A stretch of 64,000 nucleotides of DNA, from the NCBI GenBank assembly GCA_009363875.1, contig CM018685.1:53455087-53519086 (forward strand), read 5' to 3'. Source of the stretch: Mikania micrantha (Eukaryota > Streptophyta > Magnoliopsida > Asterales > Asteraceae). The position numbers and the translations under genes are program-made. The first letter of the stretch is position 1; every line of letters starts with the position of its first letter. Below the pieces are notes generated by a model that saw nothing but the letters and a program-made list of their open reading frames with translations, searched no databases and was not told where the DNA came from. Shown piece by piece: positions 11,584 through 22,218 of this stretch.

Positions 11584-11955
11584 TGTTGGTTCAGGCTCCA
11601 CTTACACTCACTCACAAACACCAACTGTGTTCTTTTCTATTGATTAAAAACTAGAGATTACATAATAGAAATAAACCTACTTATGAAAACTCAAAACTAA
11701 ATATGCGTAAAAATGGACATCGTGATTAAAAATACGTGAAAACCAAAAACATAAAAAGTTATGCATATTCCCATGATCAAGAAACCCACGCATAATTCCA
11801 GGCTTTTGATTCTTCTACTTTTCCACATCCAATAGGAGTGTTAAATGACCTTTTTAGCCCCTAACAATTTAATCTTCTAACCAGCAACCTATTGACTCGA
11901 TTGACCCGTTTCGGCTCCTGACCATGACCCGCAAACAAATCCGATTAACCCAACA
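11584..11955 (-). repeat. Right LTR (5' LTR in element orientation)
   Basis: 372 bp, TGTTGGTTCAGG...CCCAACA, followed directly by the target copy GTGAT and the resumed RLP reading frame. Confidence 0.92.
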
Positions 11956-14459
11956 GTGATCAACACACTTCCTTCTTTGGTTGAACTACATTTGTCCCGT
12001 AGTCAACTGATGCATGTAGATCCTTATGTTGATAATCTTAATGCCACATCTCTTTCCTTGCTTGATCTTTCTGGAAATGATTTTAGTAACAGTAATGTTC
12101 TACAATGGATTTTTAGTAAAACTAATCTTGTTTCACTAGATTTAAGCGGGTGTGGTCTTCATGGCCCTTTTCCCGGTAGCACTGATAGCTTTAGAAACTT
12201 GACTTCACTCAAGTCACTTCACGTTTGCGGGAATGAATTCATGAGTTCTTCATTAGTGCTAAAAGGGCTGTCTACAGTAGGTGGTAATCTCATTTCATTA
12301 GATATAAGTTCTTGTGGTATTTCAAGCTCGGTTCTTGGTGCCCTGCACAACTTGACTTCCATACTTACTCTTGAATTGTCATCTAATGTACTCAACAATA
12401 CAATACCTGCATCATAGGGTAATATTTGCAATTTGAGACATATTGGTCTAGATAGCAACTCTTTTCCTAATATCATTTTAACGAGTCTTCTGGAAAGCTT
12501 TTTCAAGTGCAAATTACCAAGATTGGAGTCGTTATCCCTTGCGTCTTCAGGACTTTCAAGGCATCTTCCATATCAACTAGGACAACTAGCATATCTGGAA
12601 AATCTCCAACTTGAAAATAACCATATTTCTGGAATTATACCCGAATCAATAGGAAGATTATCTCTCTTGAGGTCACTTTATCTTGCAAAGAATCTTATCT
12701 CGGGTCCAATTCCATATTCAATTGGAGGATTATCCTCACTTGAGGTTTTAGATCTTTCAAATAACCGACTCAATGGTAGCTTTCCGGATAACCTCGGTCA
12801 ACTATCAAAGCTAATTTATTTAGATTATTCATACAACTTTTTGACCGCTATAATGACAGATGCTCATTTCGACAAACTAGCCAGATTGAAGTACTTAAAT
12901 GGAGAAGGAAATTACATAGCCCTGAGACCACGCCTTGCCAACTGGGTTCCTTCTTTCCAGCTGCAGTTCTTGTATTTAAGTTTGTGGGATTTAGGACCTC
13001 AATTTCCATTATGGCTGCAGCTGCAAAGGGATTTAGTAGAATTGGATATGAGCAACACAAGGATTTCAGCAATGATTCCTGAGCCATTTTGGAGATCTTC
13101 ACCGCATCTACAATATCTAAATATGTCACAAAATCAAATTCAAGGAAGCTTGTTTTGATATCCCTGCATCGCTCCAAGTGCTCGACTTAAGTTCTAACAA
13201 ACTTAGCGGCCAGTTACCTATACTCTCAAATAATAATTCACAAATAAAGATCGTGGATTTGTCAAATAATTCCTTTGGGGGATCATTGCATCATTTGGTG
13301 TGCTCATATGGTGAGAAAACTCTAGCAATTCTTAATTTGGCGAACAATAATCTCTCAGGTGACATTCCTGAGTGTTGGGATAAGTGGTCGAGTTTGTTGT
13401 CCCTAAACTTGGAGGCTAATAACTTGTCCGGAGGGATTCCAAGAAGTTTAGGATCATTGTCTTCACTGCAATTATTAAATATCAACAACAACATGCTCTT
13501 TGGAGGATTACCTACATCTCTAAAGATTTTGAAGAATTTACTGATCCTTCAACTTGCAAAAAACAAACTTTTTGGAGAAATTCCTTCATGGTTTGGAACA
13601 CACCTCTGGAGTTTGAGAGTTCTTAACCTCTGATCAAACAACTTTGATGGGAATATTTCTCACACTCTTTGTTATCTTAACAGTGTTCAAATCTTGGATC
13701 TTGCACATAATAATCTATCAGGAAATATTCCAAGATGCTTCTACAAATTCACTCTCCTCTCCGGGAAAGAAGCTGCCTCAACTGATAGATTTATCTTCTC
13801 ATACACTATTCAGAGACGCATCATTGGCAGTGTTTCATTGGTTATAAAGGGACGAGAGGACACATATAGCACTATTCTTGGACTTGTGATGATGTTAGAC
13901 CTTTCAAGTAACAACTTTTCCGGGAGCATCCCAACTGAGCTCATGGCCCTCCAAGCATTACAATCGTTGAATTTGTCAAGAAATCAATTAACAGGGAGGA
14001 TCCGTGTGAAGATTGGAGACCTGAAATCACTCTCCTCATTTGATGTATCTCTTAGTCGGCTTTCAGGCGAGCTTCCTGTGACCTTATCACGCTTGAATTT
14101 CTTGAGTAGCTTCAATGTGTCCTACAACAATCTGACTGGAAGAATCCCATCGGGCACCCAACTCCAGAGCTTCAATGTGTTCAGTTTCTTTGGTAACAAC
14201 CTTTGTGGAGATCCACTCACTGAAATCTGTGAAACTGATCAGGCACCAAATAGAGACCAAGAAGAAGATGATGAATCACATGGAGTAGATTGGGACTTGA
14301 TTATTAGCACACTGACTGGATTTATTGCTGGTTTCTGGCTTGGTATTGGCTCCGTTGATGGTTAGCACCAGATGGAGGAACACGTATTTCTGTTTCTTGA
14401 ATCATCTGAGATTCATGTTTTGTAATGCTATTCATAAGTATAGTGGTAACCTTCTTTAA

Positions 14460-14649
14460 AGGTGATGAAGAATGTTGTAATGTTGTAATATGTTTGGTTA
14501 TGATTTAAAAATTGCAACTGTGTTTTTTTTAATAAAGTTGCATGTCTGAACCTTCTTTGTTTTCAAATCCATATAAAATTTTATTAAGTAAACAAACATC
14601 ATCCTCTAAATTTCTATCAAATTTGAATCCTTAAAAAAAAAAAAAAACT
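14460..14649. other. 3' flank of RLP pseudogene B
   Basis: AT-rich, with a poly(A) run at about 14632-14647. No feature beyond a possible degenerate 3' untranslated region. Confidence 0.45.
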
Positions 14650-14755
14650 AACCCAGTATATGCCCACTTTTTCAGTAGGGTCCGAGGGAGAAGGACGAAG
14701 ACACACCTTACCCTGTACTAGTTGGGAAAGAGAGTTGCTTTGAAGAAGTCCTATT
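14650..14755. repeat. SINE-like fragment 2
   Basis: CAGTATATGCCCACTTTTTCAGTAGGGT, split by a purine block from ACACACCTTACCC and GGGAAAGAGAGTTGCTTTGA. It has the same motif order as the fragment at 6376-6475. Both lie 3' of an RLP pseudogene, so this may simply be part of the duplicated downstream flank. Confidence 0.45.
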
Positions 14756-14878
14756 CTCCAACATCAAAACAGTTCTAGTGTCTCTACTGATAAAATAATA
14801 GATTTTCGATCATATTTTTCATTTGAATTCACAAAATTCAAAGTTGGCCACAAGGAGTTTGATAAAATACCTACGAAG

Positions 14879-15826
14879 ATGAAAATGCATGGTAATTCTC
14901 TTATTTGGTTCAACAATCAAATGAAATTTGAATATGTCAACAATTATATGAAAAGGTATGATAATCACAGGCTAGACCAATTGTTGTTGATGTTCAAGTA
15001 CAAGAAAAAAATGAGCCTTATAACAGTCACAAAGCTATGCTCATTCAGGCCTTATGGAGCATACAATATGATGAAAAAAGTCCCAAAAGATGTAGCAAAT
15101 CGTAATGTGAAATCAAGGACGGTTGGCAACTCACAAGAAGGATCTTATCCGGTTGAGAGTGTAAGGAAGAATGGTGTGTTGTTGGGTCCTAAAGAGGAGT
15201 ATGATTCGATTGTTGGATTTCATTTGGTTCCTCAATCTGGTTGGGAAGTGGCAGGTTCTCTTTATGTTGGTAAAGAAAGGACATATGGAGAACAAATATG
15301 TGGCAATCTGACGACAAGTGAGTATTGTACAGACTTGAGGGGTGAGTATTCTGATGTTGCATTTATTGTTGATTTCAACCCTTTGATGTCAATGAGTCAA
15401 GGAACTGCCATTGCTACCATTGTTACTTCTGTTGATATTGGGTACTTTAGTATCAATCCAGAAACATCAATTAGTATCAAGTGTCAAACTGATGGTAAAG
15501 AGGAAAAGGTTACTAAATTCAGCATTATGGCTTTAAAAGATTTTGACCAGTATGATATATCCATAACAAGTCTTGTATTTCCTTACAAGTCTATACAATG
15601 TTTATTAGATATATCCTCTATAAAATATTATTGGTTGTACAAATCTATAAAAATATTAGAATGGGTCAGCCGTGATGATGATAGACAGGTAGTAGTTGCT
15701 GTGGCACTTAAGAAACACAACTATGGAAATTTTGATTGTATTGCACGTACTAAAACTCTTAAAGATTTGATTAGTAGCCTGAATTTTTCATCATCTCAAG
15801 ACAACACTCGAAAAAAAAAAAATTAA
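14879..15826 (+). CDS. Hypothetical protein, 315 codons, unrecognised
   Basis: The only long open frame between the RLP pseudogenes and LIL3, and I do not recognise it. The predicted protein is mixed hydrophilic with no clear signal peptide or membrane helix. Notable segments are a lysine/methionine-rich N-terminal third, GVLLGPKEEYDSIVGFHLVP in the middle, two close cysteines (residues ~141 and 150), and a C-terminal KTLKDLISSL. The frame ends in an A-run giving RKKKN, where a polymerase slip could have changed the true end. About 310 bp downstream is a purine tract followed by an LTR-like sequence (16138-16373), so the ORF may be cargo of, or a captured fragment inside, a degraded LTR element. 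It could also be a chance survivor of a decayed gene. Confidence 0.4.
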   Translation: MKMHGNSLIWFNNQMKFEYVNNYMKRYDNHRLDQLLLMFKYKKKMSLITVTKLCSFRPYGAYNMMKKVPKDVANRNVKSRTVGNSQEGSYPVESVRKNGVLLGPKEEYDSIVGFHLVPQSGWEVAGSLYVGKERTYGEQICGNLTTSEYCTDLRGEYSDVAFIVDFNPLMSMSQGTAIATIVTSVDIGYFSINPETSISIKCQTDGKEEKVTKFSIMALKDFDQYDISITSLVFPYKSIQCLLDISSIKYYWLYKSIKILEWVSRDDDRQVVVAVALKKHNYGNFDCIARTKTLKDLISSLNFSSSQDNTRKKKN

Positions 15827-16123
15827 GCTCATTCTAGCATCAACACATTTGGTACATTGCTGGATCTTATGCACAATGTTCACTGGAAGAATGGATCTGA
15901 TGCAGCCATGGGTGACCCTTTTGGAGGCTGTCATATACAACTACATGGTTATTCTATAGCACATCACTTTCGTATTTTGAGGCCCTTGTTGCTGCAGTAG
16001 TTTGCATAATTTTGGATGTCACAGAAGCACTTTTACCTGAAAACTTTGTGATGCTTAATTGTTAAATGATTGGAGTACTAACCAATTTTCTCTTCAATAT
16101 AATTCTTGAGGTCAAGAATGTTT
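15827..16123. other. Region between the unknown ORF and an LTR-like sequence
   Basis: No clear coding continuation. Short stretches after the A-run look gene-like (balanced composition), but every frame is interrupted. Confidence 0.35.
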
Positions 16124-16373
16124 TAAGGAGGGAGTATTGTTACATGTCATTTGCCATTAGTAGATATTAGACAACTTGTGATAGTTAAGGGTTAGTTTTG
16201 TAATAGTGGTCATAGTTGGTTAATCTGTTACCTCACATACATACTTAAAGTGATATGATGTAATAAGAAATATAACTATTGATTTTGAGAGTAACCTCCT
16301 TCTTCTCTGTGATTTCTTCTTTCTTCTCTATCTTTAGCTCTTAATCTCTTGATTACCATTTTTGTACCTAACA
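16124..16373 (+). repeat. Polypurine tract and LTR-like sequence (3' end of an old LTR element)
   Basis: AAGGAGGGAGTAT is followed by a 236-bp unit that opens TGTTACATG (16138) and closes TACCTAACA (16373), giving matching TGTTA/TAACA termini. The 5-bp flanks (AGTAT, ATCAT) do not match, as expected if only the 3' LTR remains. No 5' LTR partner was seen in the window. Confidence 0.5.
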
Positions 16374-16810
16374 ATCATAAATCAATAAAACCAAAAAAAA
16401 TAGGAAACCCTAAACTTAACAATCACTAGCTAAAACAGAGTCACATTTCGCATTCACAGAAACATAAATTAAAGCTTAGAGTTGTTGATTCACCTTCATT
16501 GATTTGTTCGTCGGCATCTACGAATGTTCCTTCATCTGGTGCTTCTCTGTCTTTGATTTGGTCTCATTTGGCGGTGTTTGGAATGCAAATTGGGTGGGAA
16601 TCGAATGAAACTGAGAACCGATTTGGGTACCCGTTAACATATGAAACAAAGCGAATGGGATTTATCTTGGACTGGAATCCAGGTCAAATTTTTTTAAAGA
16701 AGACTTGAAAATCTCTTTGTACATAACAAATTAAAAAAATAAAATAAAAATTAAAAATATAAATAAAAAACTTTCTGCCAAAAGAAATATACTTGGGCTA
16801 TTATTAAACA
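16374..16810. other. Intergenic, possible gene scrap
   Basis: About 16500-16700 has a more balanced composition and short open frames on both strands, but none matches a family I know and no splice structure is evident. Confidence 0.3.
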
Positions 16811-16850
16811 CTAGAAATGAGGACCCGCACTTCGCGGCGGGTTTTGGTTG
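16811..16850 (-). mobile_element. Helitron 3' terminus
   Basis: The minus strand reads a GC hairpin (CCCGCC GCG AAGTGCGGG), then about ten bases, then CTAG followed by T: the standard Helitron end with insertion between A and T. The body must extend to higher coordinates. I could not find a definite TC start; a second hairpin of related sequence (GTAATACACGGAGT on the minus strand) lies near 17490-17515. Confidence 0.6.
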
Positions 16851-18257
16851 TTTACGTTCAGTCCTATGAGCTATATAATTGTTAGTGAGAGTTAAACATA
16901 GTTGATTACATCCGGGTTAAGTCATACCTAGTTAGAGTTTATATACAAAGCATATTGTTAGGTGTTGATTTCATGATTAAGACGATTAACAAAAGTGCAT
17001 TGTCTTCAAGGGAGTTGGTAGGGGCCTTCTTGTGAGAGTCCGAGAATGATGTCAAAATGGAAAGTTCATTATTTACGCATCAGCATGTTGAAGTCACTTG
17101 TGGGAAAGATCAATCGGCTATAACTAAAGCAAGAGAGGAGCAAAACAAACATCATACGGTAGTTAAATTCATACAACTGAATCAACATTTAACAACAGAG
17201 AACTAATCTAATGTGAAGACAACTTAAATACAAAGAGAATGCATGAAATGTACAAATAGCTGAAAATAAATTTTTTTATTGAATCTTTTAAATGCATGTG
17301 CTGCTAGCTGATTTTTAAAAGAAGATAAAAAAGATGATGTTAAAAATTAAATATCATCTTCATAGTTTTTGAAATAGTCAAATATGCAGCAATATTTAGT
17401 GCTAACTTGATGCACACAAAATTATATAAATATTGCATTTTATATTCAAATATATTTAGGCACTTCTTAGTTTCATTTATTATAAACTCGGTTAGTACTC
17501 CGTGTATTACATGGATTACATAAAAAAATATAACGAATGGACGGGTTATTGGCTTAAAAACATGTTGTACTCAGATTGACCTACTTAACTTGTTTATTTA
17601 AATTAGTCGTTAGAATAAAATATACATGACAAAATGGACGGGTTGGATAGCATGTCAGATTGAGTGCATTTTAAGATAAGATTTAAGATAATCATTTTGG
17701 GTCTAAATGAGTGGCTTGTAAAAAACTTCAATTTAGCTCAAGTTAAATGAGTTGCAATGAAAAATAGTTTATTTAAATGTTTTTTTAATAATTTTATCGT
17801 TAAATATATTAATTAATCATTCTTGTTTTCTAAAATTCATTATATTCACATAGTTTTTAAGTTACCTATCTTAACTTGCATTGTGTTTAAGTGTTACATA
17901 TCTCAACTCATTCTGTGGCATAATGTTACCATTTCAACCAAAAATACAAAAATTCTTATCAAAATCTACCCATTTTTCTTACTATAAGTCAAGATTGTCA
18001 TGTCTAGAATAAAAGAAACTTTTTTTTTGTAAGATCAACCCATTTGGTACAACTCATGTAACATCATTACTACTTGATTATAACTATTACAAACATGTCA
18101 AACTGCCAATCATTTTGCATCTCGTTTCCCTTTTTTAGATAAATAAATAAAATACGTAGTGATTAGTGGTTAGGTTTTGTGTCAAGATTGATCATGTTTT
18201 TATATGACTAAATACATGAACACAATCGCTAATTTAGCTAACAAAAACAAACAATTT
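16851..18257. other. AT-rich stretch, probably Helitron body and older debris
   Basis: No gene seen. It may include the interior of the minus-strand Helitron ending at 16811 and a second degenerate Helitron end near 17490. The rest is unstructured AT-rich sequence. Confidence 0.4.
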
Positions 18258-18300
18258 TACACAGTATATTCTCACTTTTTAGTAGGGTCTAGAGGAATGA
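18258..18300. repeat. SINE-like fragment 3, short
   Basis: ACAGTATATTCTCACTTTTT then AGTAGGGTCTAGAGG, matching the start of the fragments at 6376 and 14650. The remainder is missing. Confidence 0.4.
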
Positions 18301-18665
18301 TGAGCATAAACAATCACTAATTTAGCTAATGCATGTTTTATTGAGAGATGAAGAATAAAAATGCAATGTTTGTTTTACATGTATGACTGTTAAAGTAAGA
18401 AGAACTATGAAGATGCCATAATTGTTATGCATTAATAAAAGACATAAATATTGAAGGTGGAAGCAGATCACAAGAAGTAAATGACAAAAGCCTTCCATAA
18501 CATCAAGAGATAAGATCTTCCCTTGCATATCAAGTTATGGGCTGCAATACCTTCTTTTTTTCCCTTATTCTTTTTAGTATCAAGAATCTTTAAAACCCAA
18601 TTTGAGATAAAGAAAACATCATATCACACGACACACAAGATCTTGTTTTACCAAACGCTGCAACT

Positions 18666-20021
18666 ATGGTTTCTATTGTCATCAATGCTGCAATGTACCG
18701 AGCTTGCAGTTCTCCTCACTTAGCCACCAAAGAACCATCACATCTCGGAACCACACGCTCTTTAGGAACCAAACAGGACTCAACATTTGTAGGTCTGAAT
18801 ATCAAAGACCAAAGCGGGCTAATCACACATAACAAGAAGGAAGTTGAGAATGATGATCTGACAGCAACTTCTAGTGTCAGATTCATTGATGAGCGATGGA
18901 AACAGGGGAGTTGGGATCTGAACATGTTTGTAAAATCTGGAAAAATGGACTGGGATGCTCTGATTGTTGCTGGTAAATAATTATCATTCATCTATGTATT
19001 TGATTTCTTGAATTATATCACTAAAAGTTGAATTTGGACCCCGTATTGCAGAAGCCAGGAGGAGAAAGTTTCTTGAATTATATCCAGAAGAAGCAACAAA
19101 TCAAGAACCGGTTCTGTTTAGAAGCTCCATAATACCTTGGTGGGCTTGGATCACACATTCTCACCTCCCTGAAGCTGAGTTGCTCAATGGTTAGTTAGGG
19201 ACGATAATGGGTCGGCTCGGTTATGGCCTAAAGCTAAATCTATAATCGATATTTGGTTTTATGAAGTTTTTTTTTAATCAATCGATTTCGGTTAATATGG
19301 TTTGCTTTCGGTTATTGAAAAAGATGGTTCGGTTAATTTGATTAACCATCGGTTTGTGCCAGCTTTGAACCAAGTGGAGTGCCAACTTCAAGTAATAAAT
19401 TTAATTAACTTTTTAGCAAAATAAAAATATTTGCATTTTTTTGACTTATAAATGATAATAAGCCGCAAGTAGCATTTTTATAAAAGCTTATAGCAAAACC
19501 TTTTATGACATATAACATACTATTTGTAAATAGATAAAAAAAAATATAGGTTGGTTTTGATGTTGTTTCTTTTCTTTACGATTAATTTGGTTATTTATAC
19601 ACATATAACCATAACCAAACTATAAAAAGCAATTATCAAAAATCATAATTGAATCGTATGATTCCCTATTTTTCTTTTTTAGATTTCGGTTAGTTGACCT
19701 ATTTGTCTTGATGTAGGTCGAGCTGCAATGATCGGGTTCTTTATGGCTTATCTTGTGGATGTTTTGACCGGGCTCGATGTCGTGGGTCAAAGTGGTAATT
19801 TCATATGTAAGATTGGTTTGTTCATGGCAGTCATAGGCGTAGTCGTTTTTAGGCAAAAAGAGTCTCTTATGAATCTCAAGAATCTAGCAGAGGAGGCTAC
19901 ATTTTATGATAAACAGTGGAAATCATCATGGCAAGATAAAGATTCTGCAGGCAGTGGTGCTTTAGGAGATAAAATGAAACAATTGTATCATCAACTAATA
20001 AAACTGCTTGATCCCCAATAA
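18666..20021 (+). CDS. LIL3: LIL3-like light-harvesting-like protein, chloroplast; three exons
   Basis: Exons are 18666-18972, 19052-19189 and 19717-20021; both introns are GT-AG and phases agree, giving 249 residues. The N-terminal ~50 residues are rich in Ser/Thr/basic residues, as in a transit peptide. RWKQGSWDLNMFVKSGKMDWDALIV (split here at residue 20 for length only) is followed by [37 protein letters not shown] and DKQW, the LIL3 signature. ELLNGRAAM carries the Glu and Asn/Arg of a chlorophyll-binding LHC helix (about 145-163); a second hydrophobic helix spans about 177-193. In Arabidopsis, LIL3 sits in thylakoid membranes, anchors geranylgeranyl reductase and supports chlorophyll and tocopherol synthesis; applying that here is inference. 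All signature blocks are intact, so I call it functional or nearly so. Confidence 0.93.
19190..19716 (+). other. LIL3 intron 2 with repeat debris
   Basis: A 527-bp GT-AG intron. It contains repeated GGTTCGGTTAAT/CGGTTATT motifs and a near-inverted ending (TAACCATAACCAAAC), which look like a decayed small DNA transposon of the CGGTTCGGTT type. Confidence 0.5.
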
Positions 20022-22086
20022 AAATTTTAAAATTGTATGGTAACATGAAATTTTTGTTAGTGTAGCTGATAAACTTCTCTTGCATTTGGAAACCTATAAT
20101 CAAGCATTTGTGAGATTATATAAACTATGAGAGTAAATGGGTTGTGCTAGAGCTCAACATTACTTAAAGGAGCTTTAGTTCGAGTTCGGCTAATTTCAAG
20201 CTTTAAAATCAAAGCTCGAGTGTGGGCTCGTGAGTAATTTTTTATTATTTTGTTTACTACATCATGTGAGAAAAAACTATAACTATTTTACATATGAGTA
20301 AAAAATTTATCATGATTATTATAAAAAATAGGTGTTACCATTTAGTTGTTGTGAGAACATTTGTTAAGAGCCACTCACATTAACTTTTTTTTTGGTTTTT
20401 TATATATATATGTTAAAATCTCAATCGATCTCTTATAAAATTTTGCAATCGTCTCATTTTACTTATAATTTCTAGGTGTTAGTTAATGAAATAAAGTTGA
20501 AAGAGACCCAACTAATATTTTTAACCCATTTTAAAACCAAGTTCATTATTAATTTTAGTTAGTTAAACCACCACTGTCTATTTTAAACAACTCTATTATT
20601 AATTTTAAAACCTATTAACTTAATATTTGAAATCAAATTTACGTAATCGGATTGGTGATAGGAAATTTAAATAATAGTTATATTTGCTTTGTGAAAATTT
20701 TCTTAGATTAAAAAATAAAACTCCGTATATTTCAACTTTATGAACCCTATCCATATCCATCAAGATTAACACCACATCCAAGGATCCAACGGACGTGCCT
20801 GCCCACATCGCCACTCTAACCACGGACGCCCCATACGTAAACCATACTTACCTGTTATCCCAACTCTCAAGCTGCTCAAGCCCATGCTAACATGGCGGGT
20901 AGGAAATCTTCCGGTCCGTCATGTTGATACCTGATGAGTGATGTCGTGCGCCGGCCCATAAGTATTAGTGGGTCAAGATAGGGGTTGAGGCCACCTAAAA
21001 AATAGGGCTCAATTTTTAAAATTTTTTTTACATATATTCCACGTTTTTGTTTTTCAGCTGTGGGCCCAACCGGCGTGCTTCTTGAGTTCTTGGGCGACTG
21101 ATTAAAGGCTGGAATGGAAGCGAAAGAAAGTAAAAAAAAATTGTGAAAAGAAGGGCTGAAGGATCTGGGAATTGGGAATTGGGAATCAATCTTAATCATT
21201 TGATTCCGATTACAGAGACTAAGCAGAATCCGATTACAATAGGTAAAGATCGATTATCTGATTCTGATTAGACGATTAGCTGGTTGACCGGGACTGCTAC
21301 GTGCGGGCGCTCACTCTTCCTGCGACCGGGGTGCCGCCCTCACTCCTCAGGCCTCAGTGCCTTACAACCTCAAGTATTGTTCTGATTTAGGTTTTCTCCG
21401 CCTCAAAGCCCTGGCCTTTGTGCAATTTGATCATTGAATATTTATGTTAGTCAAGTGTGTTTGGCCTCTGTGTTTGGTTTTGGTAGCTTAGTGATTGTTA
21501 ATTAGGTTATCGGTAGTATTTGACATTGTTAATTGGGTTATTGGACACTTATTGTCTGTTTTTGAAATTTGAGTATTTGACATTGGAAGTTTTTACATTA
21601 GGTTATTGCTTGTAATTTGTTAATTGGACACAGGTAGGTTATCGCTAGTTTTTTAACATATTTATACATCAAAATAAAAAAAAATTAACTTCACCAACTA
21701 TAAACTTTTTAGTTTGTATTGCTGGTCCCAAGCCTTGTTGAAGAAGGAAGGTTTATATATTTTTTTACCATAAAACAATTATAGGGACTCATGTTTTTAT
21801 TTAGCTAGGGCCACCAAAACGGTTATTTAAATTTAGATATTTGAGATAATTAAAATAATGGTTATTATTTGGCCCATGGTTTTGCGTTGGCAAGTGTGCA
21901 AGTTGTTGCTCATTCAATTATAAATTGATAACATATTACCCTTTTTGTCTGGATGCAATGACTAAAGCATGGTTTGTTAGCAAGTTGCACAATATTCATA
22001 TTAACTATTTTTTTTTAAATAAAACGAGGTTTCGTTTGCAAAAGAAGCCGAGTACGCCTTGCTACCACACCTTGGTTCTTCCTTTG
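20022..22086. other. LIL3-RLP intergenic region with transposon debris
   Basis: About 20130-20240 has AGCTCGAG/GGCTCGTGAG motifs like the element at 25228. About 20930-21075 contains CGCCGGCCCA, GGGGTTGAGGCC and TAGGGCTC followed by a T-rich tract, similar to the hAT-type end at 52332; AGCTAGGGCCACC near 21805 may be related. Neither is complete. An ORF on the minus strand across 20876-21199 falls on this debris. Some of 21200-21430 is GC-richer but unrecognised. Confidence 0.45.
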
Positions 22087-22129
22087 TTGACCACTGAAAT
22101 CATTCAGTTGACTTTATACAAAAGTCAAA
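22087..22129 (+). promoter_or_regulatory. W-box cluster upstream of the intact RLP
   Basis: TTGACC at 22087-22092, TTGACT at 22108-22113 and, on the minus strand, TTGACT at 22124-22129. All three lie 90-132 bp before the ATG at 22219. TTGAC[C/T] is the WRKY-binding core, and clusters of it are common in defence-gene promoters. Binding here is inference. Confidence 0.5.
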
Positions 22130-22218
22130 GCTGGTGTCCTAGCATCATATCCACTCTTTAGAAATACAAATAAAAACCATATCTTTTTCCATAATAGAGA
22201 TTAATCTTGTTATCAACA

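Larger units (their letters stand above)
10321..11955 (-). mobile_element. Compact non-autonomous LTR retrotransposon (TRIM/SMART-like), nested in an RLP exon
   Basis: Two 372-bp direct repeats begin TGTTGG and end CCAACA, and are flanked by the duplicated target GTGAT (10316-10320 and 11956-11960). The primer binding site TGGTATCAGAGCC (complement of initiator-Met tRNA) reads on the minus strand next to the right repeat, and a purine tract AAAGGGGGTGAT reads on the minus strand next to the left one. Transcription therefore runs right to left. The 891-bp interior has no gag or pol and no convincing ORF on either strand. I count about eight differences between the LTRs (about 2%), a fairly recent insertion. 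Confidence 0.93.
9647..14459 (+). pseudogene. LRR receptor-like protein pseudogene B, split by an LTR element
   Basis: The order is that of a full-length RLP: a leader with a decayed signal peptide from ATG 9647; an LRRNT with ERQTLLEFKQGLID and CCNWTGIVC; about 25-30 LRRs; an island region before GREDTYSTILGLV; final repeats; SGTQLQSF; an acidic stretch DQEEDDESHG; a membrane segment IISTLTGFIAGFWLGIG; and a basic tail in another frame ending at 14457-14459. Lesions are an early stop in the leader, a frameshift near 9950, TAA at 10204-10206, the 1,635-bp insertion at 10321-11955, TAG at 12415-12417, an extra base near 13155, TGA at 13631-13633, and an extra base near 14350. Without the insertion, codons ...GTG AT/C AAC... 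rejoin exactly to read VINTLPS, so the element entered an exon. Several lesions are independent of it. Confidence 0.93.

Noticed and set aside
20876..21199. 107-codon minus-strand ORF
   Set aside because: It lies on hAT-like debris with a poly(A/T) tract; no family motif.
22207..22218. Start of the RLP at a TTG at 22207
   Set aside because: Plant nuclear genes start at ATG; the first one in frame is 22219 and gives a normal signal peptide.
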